The notes under the pieces are model-generated. The model was given only the letters and a program-made list of their open reading frames with translations. It made no database searches and had not been told where the DNA came from. A stretch of 12,535 nt of DNA from Spirochaetales bacterium (GTDB lineage Bacteria > Spirochaetota > Spirochaetia > Sphaerochaetales > Sphaerochaetaceae), in NCBI GenBank assembly GCA_017632495.1, contig JAGBRG010000322.1:1-12535 (forward strand). The letters are read 5' to 3'. The position numbers were made by a program, and so were the translations under genes. The first letter of the stretch is position 1, and every line of letters starts with the position of its first letter. Below, in pieces: positions 7,023 to 12,535 of this stretch.

Positions 7023-7053
7023 AAAAAGTACCCGGAGGCTTCTCCGGGTACTT
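7023..7053 (-). terminator. Intercistronic terminator/attenuator between tctC and tctB
   Basis: A 12-bp perfect stem AAGTACCCGGAG / CTCCGGGTACTT (7026-7037 with 7042-7053, loop of 4) is followed on the minus strand by U residues (7027 to 7023). It lies 22 bp after the tctC stop. It should end many transcripts after tctC and protect that mRNA from 3' decay, giving an excess of binding protein over the membrane subunits. Confidence 0.85.
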
Positions 7054-7075
7054 GTCAGGTTAAATGATTACTCGA

Positions 7076-8074
7076 TCATCTCTTGTAGTCTGAGCTGATC
7101 TGGTCAACACTCTTGAGAACCTCGATTGTGCTGACGACTTCGTTCTCGACTGTCTTTGTGAAAGCCTCAGTCTTATCGGTAAGGACTGTAAGCTTGTTCT
7201 GTGTCATGTAGTCGATCCACTCCTGGTCAGCTGCAACCTTGTCGCAGAGGTCCTGGAACCACTTGATCATGCCGGCAGGTGTTCCGGCCTTGACTGCATA
7301 ACCTCTCCACATGGAGATGTTGTCCAAAGCAGGATCCATTCCGAGCTCTTTGTAGTTAGGAACGTTCTCAAGTCCTGGAACCTTGGTCGGGTTACCGACG
7401 ACAAGAGCCTTGACATCATACTTCTTTGTATCACCGGGGTTACCGACTGAAGCAACTGTCTGTCCGCCGAGAAGAGCAGCGAAGTTATTCTTTGCACTCT
7501 CGTAGGAGATTGCCTTGTAGGTGATTCCCGGAATTGATCCGAAGACCTGGACAGCGTCAATGTACTTTGCACCGTAGTTAGGCTCTGACAGAGTAATCAG
7601 GTTGCCCTTCTTTGACCAGTCAATCAGCTCCTGGAAGGTGTTGAACTGGGATGAGGAAGGAACAAGAACACAGTACGGGTCAGCCATGAGGTTGTAGACA
7701 TACTGGAATCCGTCGACATACTCTTTGCAGTCAAGCTCTGCCTGGATGACAGCATCAAGGTATGTAGGAGCAAGAGCAAAGACTGTATAGCCGTCTGCTT
7801 CCTGGTTCAGAACCCACTCACCTGCTGTAAGTCCGCCTGCTCCGGCGTTGTTATCAACGACGAATGTGGCCGGTGTGTACTTGGCAGCGATCTCAACCCA
7901 CTTTCTAGAGTAAAGGTCCATAGCTCCGCCGACAGCAACATGGTTCATGATTGTGATAGGCTGCTTGGGCTCCCATGCAGCTGCTGCAGATGATGCAGCC
8001 TCAGATCCACCGTTTGCAAAAACTGTTGTCATTGCGACAATCAGGACTGCAAGAATCAATAAAGCTTTCTTCAT
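7076..8074 (-). CDS. tctC: Tripartite tricarboxylate transporter, periplasmic binding protein (TctC/Bug family)
   Basis: 332 residues, normal for the family. It captures a carboxylate-type ligand outside the inner membrane and hands it to TctBA. The signal peptide MKKALLILAV...VFA is cleaved near residue 20, leaving NGGSEAASSAAA, an N-terminus typical of spirochaete binding proteins; there is no lipobox Cys. Mature motifs fit the Bug family: PITIMNHVAVGGAMDLYSR near the start, the loop VVDNNAGAGGLTAGEWVL, and the Asp-containing ADGYTVFALAP. AALLGGQTVAS and the late WRGYAVKAGTPAGMI are also family-like. ATG 8074 has AAGGAG at good spacing. It is first of the three tct genes, 30 bp after ppx. 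The ligand is unknown. Confidence 0.95.
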   Translation of the reverse strand: MKKALLILAVLIVAMTTVFANGGSEAASSAAAAWEPKQPITIMNHVAVGGAMDLYSRKWVEIAAKYTPATFVVDNNAGAGGLTAGEWVLNQEADGYTVFALAPTYLDAVIQAELDCKEYVDGFQYVYNLMADPYCVLVPSSSQFNTFQELIDWSKKGNLITLSEPNYGAKYIDAVQVFGSIPGITYKAISYESAKNNFAALLGGQTVASVGNPGDTKKYDVKALVVGNPTKVPGLENVPNYKELGMDPALDNISMWRGYAVKAGTPAGMIKWFQDLCDKVAADQEWIDYMTQNKLTVLTDKTEAFTKTVENEVVSTIEVLKSVDQISSDYKR

Positions 8075-8093
8075 GTATTTCTCCTTATAGTAG

Positions 8094-8124
8094 ATAGTAC
8101 AATTTTACTTCTGGAAAAGGTCAA
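8094..8124 (-). promoter_or_regulatory. Possible tctC promoter inside the end of ppx
   Basis: Read leftward, TTGACC (8124 to 8119) and TACTAT (8099 to 8094) are separated by 19 bp. The start site would fall only about 13 nt before the tctC ATG, so the match is marginal. A separate tctC promoter would fit the different function of the genes upstream. Confidence 0.25.
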
Positions 8125-9022
8125 ACGCAAGACCATGTCTGAGACCTCTGTCAGAGATTGTAAGTCCGTCACATCCGAGTCTGTCAGTGATGACCTTGAG
8201 GATACATGCACCTGCCAGAATGACATCAGCTCTCTTGGGCTGAAGTCCCGGAAGCTCCTTTCTCTGCTCGATTGTTCTCTTTGAATACTCGGCAATCTGC
8301 TCGTCGATATCAGCCTTTGTGAGGCGTGAACCCTGGATAACTGCCGGATCATATTTGACCATCTTGTGCTTCACAGCACCCATGCTGGTGACTGTTCCGC
8401 CCATTCCGACAAGCTGCTTGGGCTTTCCGTTGACTCCGGCTTCCTCAAACTCCTTGTTGATCTGAGCGATTGTGGCCTTGACCTCATCTGCTGTAACAGG
8501 ATCAGACTTGAGGTAGTTCTCTGTAAGTCTGACGGCTCCGAGGTTGACTGAGAATCTCTTTACGAGCTTTGTACCCTTACCGAAGATGAACTCTGTGCTT
8601 CCTCCGCCTGTATCAAAGACTACAAGATCTGCATCCTTCTCAAGTGGAAGACCTGAAAGGATTGCCAGATAGCTGAGTCTTGCCTCTTCCTCTCCGGGGA
8701 TGATCTGAACCTCAACACCGCAGGCTTTTTTGACCTTCTCTACGAACTCGGCAGAGTTTCCGGCCTTTCTCAGGGCCATTGTTCCGACGCTGACGATCTG
8801 GTCGGCTCCGAGCTCCTTGGCCTGTTTTGCGAATGCTGCCACGGAGGCGACGTTTCTTTCCATAGCCTCGGGGCTGATCAGTCCTGTTGCATCCAGACCT
8901 TCACCCAGACGGGCGATGTCATTTGTATCAAGGACTGTCTTGATGGTCTTATCTGCTGCAAGTTCTCCGACAAAGAATTTTATTGAGTTTGAACCTACAT
9001 CAATGATGGCTTTTCTGCTCAT
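8105..9022 (-). CDS. ppx: Exopolyphosphatase / guanosine pentaphosphatase family protein (Ppx/GppA)
   Basis: 305 residues from ATG 9022. The TTG at 9031 is rejected, because the ATG overlaps the upstream stop as ATGA and has GGAGG upstream. This is the short, two-domain Ppx form, without the extra C-terminal domains of the E. coli enzyme. It belongs to the actin-like ASKHA fold: phosphate-1 loop AIIDVGSNSIKFFVGE (5-20), GEEEARLSYLA (110-120) carrying the likely catalytic Glu, phosphate-2 loop VVFDTGGGSTEF (134-145), and VGMGGTVTSMGA (205-216). It releases phosphate from the ends of inorganic polyphosphate, or hydrolyses pppGpp; sequence alone does not separate the two. It is co-transcribed with a CYTH-like gene, which favours polyphosphate. 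The location is cytoplasmic. Confidence 0.92.
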   Translation of the reverse strand: MSRKAIIDVGSNSIKFFVGELAADKTIKTVLDTNDIARLGEGLDATGLISPEAMERNVASVAAFAKQAKELGADQIVSVGTMALRKAGNSAEFVEKVKKACGVEVQIIPGEEEARLSYLAILSGLPLEKDADLVVFDTGGGSTEFIFGKGTKLVKRFSVNLGAVRLTENYLKSDPVTADEVKATIAQINKEFEEAGVNGKPKQLVGMGGTVTSMGAVKHKMVKYDPAVIQGSRLTKADIDEQIAEYSKRTIEQRKELPGLQPKRADVILAGACILKVITDRLGCDGLTISDRGLRHGLAFDLFQK

Positions 9023-9618
9023 TTTACCCAAGCCTCCATTCCGACTGCTTCCTTCATAGCCTTGAGATAGTTGATGTTGGGATACTTTTCAACTCCGAGC
9101 TCCTTGACGACCTGCATGACAAGTTTCGGATCAATGTGCTCGACACAGATTGTTCTGTTGGCCTTGCCGTTGAATGTTGTCTCAGCAATCTCGACTGTTG
9201 TCTCTTTGATTGTGTAGATTGATCTCTCTTTGTAGACGTTGACGATCTCAAGATCCGGGCACTTGCCTACCAGCTCATCGAGATACTGGTCATATGTGTA
9301 CTCGTCTCTCTCGAACTTGGGAACTTCAACCTTGAAGAAGTTCTTGAACAGGTTTGCGATATCCTCTTTCTTAAGAGGGAATGTGAGCTTCATTGTGGGA
9401 TACCACTGCTCCAGCTTATCTTCATTTACCTGCTTGAGTGACTTGATGTCCATCAGGTCATCACGGATTTTGCAGTTCTCATTGCTCTTTCTTGAGAGGA
9501 TGTATTTCTCAGAACTCTTCTTGAACAGAGCCAGCTCGTGTGCCTTGATTCTCTCTTCTCCGACTCCGAATTCCTTTCCGAATGTGCGCCATTCCCAGCG
9601 CGGGATAATTTCACCCAT
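9019..9618 (-). CDS. CYTH-like (triphosphate tunnel) domain protein, partner of ppx
   Basis: 199 residues; no exact family name recognised. The charged-residue pattern fits a CYTH/triphosphate-tunnel fold: EWRTF at 9-13 in place of the usual ExExK, R43-K44, K50-I-R52 and K59. Further on come R132..Y135, V-E143, E146, R155 and CVEHID (158-163), followed by the typical helix-plus-PNINYLKAM (180-188) ending. CYTH proteins hydrolyse or bind triphosphates and polyphosphate with divalent metal. The 4-bp overlap with ppx strengthens a role in polyphosphate metabolism, either as an enzyme or as a substrate-binding partner. The N-terminal EWR variant means metal binding may differ from the classic enzymes. 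ATG 9618 has GGAGG upstream. It is first in the leftward run. The fold assignment is moderately sure; the activity is inference. Confidence 0.65.
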   Translation of the reverse strand: MGEIIPRWEWRTFGKEFGVGEERIKAHELALFKKSSEKYILSRKSNENCKIRDDLMDIKSLKQVNEDKLEQWYPTMKLTFPLKKEDIANLFKNFFKVEVPKFERDEYTYDQYLDELVGKCPDLEIVNVYKERSIYTIKETTVEIAETTFNGKANRTICVEHIDPKLVMQVVKELGVEKYPNINYLKAMKEAVGMEAWVK

Positions 9619-9849
9619 GTGATTCCTCCAACTTTAGTGTATGCAGGCAAAGCCCACTTCGGTTTCATTTTCAGACTCATGGGGATTAAAAGCAAGTCAT
9701 ATCGCGATTTTCATAATTATTTTTTATAGTTCAGAGCTTTTTTGACCAAAAAATTATGTAATTTAGCCTAAAATGAGGCAGAATGTTATTTTATGAACAT
9801 TCAGTTGCATATCTTTTTTGATATGATAGAATCAGCTTAGGAGGAAACC
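9619..9849. promoter_or_regulatory. Divergent regulatory region between the CYTH-ppx-tct run and lysR
   Basis: 231 bp, AT-rich, with no gene. Leftward, a TATAAA -10 (9728 to 9723) with TTGGTC (9749 to 9744) at 15 bp is a weak candidate for the CYTH-ppx run. Rightward, a TGATAGAAT extended -10 (hexamer 9827-9832) or TATGAT (9822-9827) may serve lysR. Two perfect inverted repeats, at 9781-9802 and 9808-9825, lie next to or over the lysR -10. Confidence 0.45.
9781..9825. repeat. Two adjacent inverted repeats, candidate LysR operators
   Basis: GAATGTT (9781-9787) and AACATTC (9796-9802) form a perfect 7-bp dyad with 8 bp between. CATATC (9808-9813) and GATATG (9820-9825) form a perfect 6-bp dyad with a six-T spacer that runs into the putative lysR -10. 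LysR regulators often bind a recognition and an activation site in this arrangement, though neither dyad is a strict T-N11-A box. Confidence 0.45.
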
Positions 9850-10728
9850 ATGACCCTTCACAACCTTCAGGTCTTTATCGCCGTCTGCGAGGAAGGCACA
9901 ATGACGGATGCAGCCAAGAGACTCAACATGACTCAGCCCGGTGTCAGCAAGATCATCTCCGAGATGGAACGCTACTATGAGACCGTATTTTTCATACGTA
10001 AGAACAGGCGTTTCTACCTCACAACAGCAGGCAAGCAGTTTCTTGAAGACAGCCGCAAGGTTGTTCAGGCTTTCTCCATGCTGGAAGGCAATGCCACCCA
10101 CAACCAGGAAACAAAGACCATCACACTTGGATGTACCTCAGGAATCGGTTTCTCCATGGTCGCCGATGTGGACAAGGTCTTTCATGAACGCTATCCCCGA
10201 TGCAAGCTGTATCTTCGTGACAGCTCCTCCAAAACAATTCAGGAGATGGTCATCCGCGGCGAGTGCAATCTGGCTCTGATCCAGCATTCCTCATCCGACG
10301 AAAGGCTTCATTACGAGGTCTTCTGCCGCAATTCACTCATCGCCGTATGCGCGCCCAACTACAACCTGAACTCACGCTCCGGGACACTCTCAATCGAGGA
10401 CCTTGCAGGTGAAAACCTGATTCTTCTGGAAAAAGAGAGAGCTACAAGAACCCTCATAGATAAGATTGCCATGGAAAAGAACATTGTCCTGAATCCGATC
10501 TGGACAAGCTCGTCACCTTCCAACGTAAAGGAGCTTGCAGCCCGCGGTGAAGGCGTTGCCATTTTGTTTGAAATCCAGGTCAGAAAAGAACTGGCTTCCG
10601 GCAAACTGATTCAGATTCCCATTGATCTTAAAGTGGAGAAGAACTTCTACATCACTTATAGAAAAGACATCTGGCTTTCCGAGGAAGAGCAGTATCTGAT
10701 CAGACTCTGTAGGGAATACGCTCCTTAA
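9850..10728 (+). CDS. LysR-family transcriptional regulator
   Basis: 292 residues, normal length. The N-terminal winged HTH spans about 1-60 (LQVFIAVCEEGTMTDAAKRL, then NMTQPGVSKIISEMER), with LTTAGKQFL after it and the coiled linker helix up to about 80. The LysR effector-binding domain covers about 90-290, starting at ITLGCTSGIGFSM. It acts as a DNA-binding tetramer whose activity changes with a small ligand; the ligand cannot be told. ATG 9850 has a very good Shine-Dalgarno (GGAGG at 9840-9844). It is divergent from the CYTH-ppx-tct run and 121 bp upstream of the SDR gene. Control of the divergent run is the usual LysR arrangement but is inferred; the SDR gene is the alternative target. 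Confidence 0.95.
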   Translation: MTLHNLQVFIAVCEEGTMTDAAKRLNMTQPGVSKIISEMERYYETVFFIRKNRRFYLTTAGKQFLEDSRKVVQAFSMLEGNATHNQETKTITLGCTSGIGFSMVADVDKVFHERYPRCKLYLRDSSSKTIQEMVIRGECNLALIQHSSSDERLHYEVFCRNSLIAVCAPNYNLNSRSGTLSIEDLAGENLILLEKERATRTLIDKIAMEKNIVLNPIWTSSSPSNVKELAARGEGVAILFEIQVRKELASGKLIQIPIDLKVEKNFYITYRKDIWLSEEEQYLIRLCREYAP

Positions 10729-10849
10729 TATTCCTATCAGTTATATTTTTTGCCTCACCTACTTTATTCTTTTTTGTTAATGTTATATCATTCATATTAA
10801 ACAGAGACTTGCTCTGTTTCGAAGTAACAAAAAACCAAGGAGAAATAAA
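10729..10849 (+). promoter_or_regulatory. Leader region of the SDR gene with a hairpin
   Basis: The region is AT-rich. TTGTTA (10774-10779) and TATTAA (10795-10800) are 15 bp apart, a weak promoter match. AAACAGAG (10799-10806) and CTCTGTTT (10812-10819) form a perfect 8-bp hairpin with a 5-nt loop, 30 bp before the ATG and without a U-tract. It is therefore a leader stem or an operator dyad rather than a lysR terminator. AAGGAG (10838-10843) is the Shine-Dalgarno. Confidence 0.35.
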
Positions 10850-11605
10850 ATGGCAAAGACAGCTATTATCACCGGCGGTTCACGTGGAATCGGTGCTGCA
10901 ATGACAAAGAAGCTCGGAGAGATGGGCTACAACGTCGTCATCAACTACAGAAGCGCATCTTCCAAGGCTGGAACAGAGCAGATTGCTGCTGATCTTGAGA
11001 AGACATACGGAGTCAAGACTCTCGTAGTCAAGGCTGATGTCAGCAAGTATGAGGACTGTGAGACTCTGGTCAACGAGACAGTCAAGGCTTTTGGTCCGAA
11101 CATCGATGTCCTGATCAACAACGCAGGTATCACAAACAACTGCAACTGGATCGATATCACAAGAGAAGCATATGAGAACGTCATCAACACAAACCTCATG
11201 AGCTTTTTGCACATGACACACCTTGTTCTTCCCCACATGATCAACCACAGCGACAAGAAGAACCAGTGCTGCATCGTCAACACATCTTCTGTCGGCGGAC
11301 TTACCGGAGTCATCAACCAGGCTGACTACTGCGCATCAAAGTCCGGTATCATCGGTCTTACCAGAGCTCTTGCTCTTGAGTTCGCTTCACGCGGAGTCAG
11401 AGTCAACGCTATTGCACCGGGCATGATCATGACAGATATGCTCCGCGGTGTTAACCAGGACGAGCTCAATGCTCTTGCAGCAACAATTCCTGAGGGATTC
11501 ATCGGAGATGTTTCCGATATCGCAGGTGCTATGGAGTACATCCTCAAGGCTCCTTATGTCACCGGTCAGGTCATCTCACCGAACGGTGGATTCGTCCTTC
11601 AGTAA
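10850..11605 (+). CDS. Short-chain dehydrogenase/reductase, FabG-like
   Basis: 251 residues, typical classical SDR. The cofactor motif TGGSRGIG is at 8-15, and R34 after strand beta-2 (NYRS) suggests NADP(H). ADVS (62-65) and the structural NNAG (90-93) follow. The catalytic set is complete: Asn in VINTN (111-115), Ser147, Tyr160 and Lys164 (YCASK). PG (190-191) and a C-terminal GQVISPNGG are as in FabG-type enzymes. It is a soluble cytoplasmic keto/alcohol oxidoreductase. FabG (3-oxoacyl-ACP reductase) is the nearest functional type, but no fatty-acid genes are nearby, so sugar alcohols or other hydroxy compounds are equally possible. Codons are strongly biased (ATC, GTC, CTT), suggesting high expression. 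It stands alone with its own leader and terminator. Confidence 0.93.
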   Translation: MAKTAIITGGSRGIGAAMTKKLGEMGYNVVINYRSASSKAGTEQIAADLEKTYGVKTLVVKADVSKYEDCETLVNETVKAFGPNIDVLINNAGITNNCNWIDITREAYENVINTNLMSFLHMTHLVLPHMINHSDKKNQCCIVNTSSVGGLTGVINQADYCASKSGIIGLTRALALEFASRGVRVNAIAPGMIMTDMLRGVNQDELNALAATIPEGFIGDVSDIAGAMEYILKAPYVTGQVISPNGGFVLQ

Positions 11606-11625
11606 TAGGTTTTCCAATACACACA

Positions 11626-11665
11626 AAAGCCTTCTGCCGCAGATGCGACGGAAGGCTTTCTTTTT
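11626..11665 (+). terminator. Rho-independent terminator after the SDR gene
   Basis: AAAGCCTTC (11626-11634) pairs with GAAGGCTTT (11651-11659), with a short inner CGC/GCG pairing, and is followed by C and five T residues. It begins 20 bp after the SDR stop. On the other strand the stem is followed by four U residues and then GUGUGU, so it may also weakly end the convergent PP-loop gene. Confidence 0.9.
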
Positions 11666-11678
11666 GTCCGTTTTGTTA

Positions 11679-12535
11679 TTAAAGGCCCTTTCTCTTCAGC
11701 ATATCCATGCTGCGCTTGAACTGCTGAGCAAGGATTCTGCTTCGCTGGGGAATCTCCAGCCCTGCTTCCTTTATCAGATCCAGCGTATCCTGATACATAG
11801 ACTCCTCAATGTTTGCCAGCAAAAATGCGATATCTGCAGCTCTTTCCTTCTCTGCCTGTTCAAGATCATAGACACCTGAGAACTTATCCAAAGCTCCCAA
11901 TGCCCAGAGATTAAGAATGTCCATCCTGCACTTCTTGCAGTGACCGCAGTTCTTTTCATCGGGCGCAGTCACAAAACATGAATGCAGACGGCTGTAACAG
12001 ACAGGATAATTCACAAGAGCGCGGATCTTATCAACTCTTCGTATTCCTCCGCCGTATCCTATGAAGCGAAGACTTTCGGTGGACAGCATCTGGCATATCA
12101 GAAGATCTCCGAATGAAATGTTGATTCTGTCCATCTTGAAGCTGTCCTGAGAATGGCCGGAAGACAAAAGGTATGTCCCGTAAAGCTTCTGAAGCGCAAG
12201 GGCGGCGGAACAAAGGCGAATTGAATAGACACTCAGATAATGTTCATCCAGAACCAGATGCAAGTTGGTGTCTATGCCTACGGCTTTCAGGCCCAGATCT
12301 TTGGCAAGGCTGCGGGCCAATGAAAGAGATTTTTCAAAGGCCTTATGATGATTTTCTCCCTCAAAAACCCCGGCATTTATCACTGTAAGGTGAGTCAGAG
12401 CAGGTCTGTAAGGTGCGCTTTTAAGGCGCTCTGCGGTATGCGCATAGATGGTATAGAATCCGTCTACTCCCCCGGAGTATCCGGTTCCCACGGCGTTTTC
12501 ACAGCTGACCTTTTCCCTTGCTTCCGCAGCATGTA
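11679..12535 (-). CDS. PP-loop ATPase-like protein with QueC-like zinc site (N-terminus off window)
   Basis: 284 residues are visible; the frame is open through the right edge, so the GTG at 12491 is not a credible start. Near the visible N-terminus is GTGYSGGVDGFYTI, the PP-loop (SGGxDS) of adenylating ATP pyrophosphatases, with Gly in place of the usual final Ser. Later come SSGHSQDSF and a C-x9-C-x2-C-x2-C cluster (SCFVTAPDEKNCGHCKKC), the spacing style of the QueC zinc site. The protein is longer than QueC at the C-terminus (LDKFSGVYDLEQ onward, mostly helical). Members of this wider group activate a carbonyl or carboxylate by adenylation; the substrate here is unknown. It is convergent with the SDR gene. 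The family level is fairly sure; the role is not. Confidence 0.75.
   Translation of the reverse strand, partial: HAAEAREKVSCENAVGTGYSGGVDGFYTIYAHTAERLKSAPYRPALTHLTVINAGVFEGENHHKAFEKSLSLARSLAKDLGLKAVGIDTNLHLVLDEHYLSVYSIRLCSAALALQKLYGTYLLSSGHSQDSFKMDRINISFGDLLICQMLSTESLRFIGYGGGIRRVDKIRALVNYPVCYSRLHSCFVTAPDEKNCGHCKKCRMDILNLWALGALDKFSGVYDLEQAEKERAADIAFLLANIEESMYQDTLDLIKEAGLEIPQRSRILAQQFKRSMDMLKRKGL

Noticed and set aside
9023..9031. TTG 9031 as the ppx start
   Set aside because: ATG 9022 overlaps the upstream stop as ATGA, has GGAGG before it and directly precedes the conserved first phosphate loop.
10799..10819. Hairpin as the lysR terminator
   Set aside because: It is about 70 bp after the lysR stop and is followed by mixed sequence and an A-run rather than U residues.
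10880..11316. Leftward open frames of about 120 codons inside the SDR gene
   Set aside because: The strong ATC/GTC/CTT codon bias of the SDR gene leaves the opposite strand free of stops; no recognisable protein results.
12489..12491. GTG 12491 as the start of the PP-loop protein
   Set aside because: The frame stays open to the window edge, and a start here would leave no strand before the PP-loop.
1..12535. tRNA, rRNA, CRISPR array, insertion sequence or phage attachment site
   Set aside because: I looked for cloverleaf arms, regularly spaced direct repeats, transposase motifs and terminal inverted repeats and found none.

Overview
The window most likely comes from a host-associated or anaerobic spirochaete, probably Sphaerochaetaceae or Treponema-like. 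The basis is signal peptides ending in F-A before an acidic residue, a solute-binding protein whose mature N-terminus is NGGSEAASS without a lipobox Cys, a desulfoferrodoxin-type protein (typical of anaerobes), and moderate GC. This is inference from sequence style, not a database match. No tRNA, rRNA, CRISPR array or insertion sequence was seen.

Left end (1-787): the N-terminal 188 codons of a sugar-type ABC transporter ATPase run leftward off the window. A roughly 220-bp divergent promoter region follows.

788-4154: four tightly packed rightward genes (1-bp gaps, then an ATGA overlap). Each encodes a protein with a signal peptide and a beta-strand-rich, mostly cysteine-free body of unrecognised family. 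All four end in the same kind of strand (Y followed by alternating hydrophobics). This is the best candidate for an undescribed exported or surface multi-protein system.

4159-4770 (leftward, convergent): a regulator that joins an XRE helix-turn-helix to a complete desulfoferrodoxin/superoxide-reductase-like metal domain.

4840-9618 (leftward): CYTH-like protein, Ppx-family exopolyphosphatase, then a full tripartite tricarboxylate transporter (TctC binding protein, TctB and TctA). A strong hairpin terminator lies between tctC and tctB, and another follows tctA. The first two genes overlap by 4 bp and form a polyphosphate/triphosphate unit. The Tct genes import an unidentified carboxylate.

9619-11665 (rightward): a LysR-type regulator is read divergently from the CYTH-ppx-tct run, with two perfect dyads in the shared intergenic region. 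An SDR-family oxidoreductase follows, with its own leader hairpin and terminator. The LysR protein may control the transporter run, the SDR gene or itself.

Right end (11679-12535, leftward): a PP-loop ATPase-like protein with a QueC-like C-x9-C-x2-C-x2-C metal site. Its N-terminus lies beyond the window.
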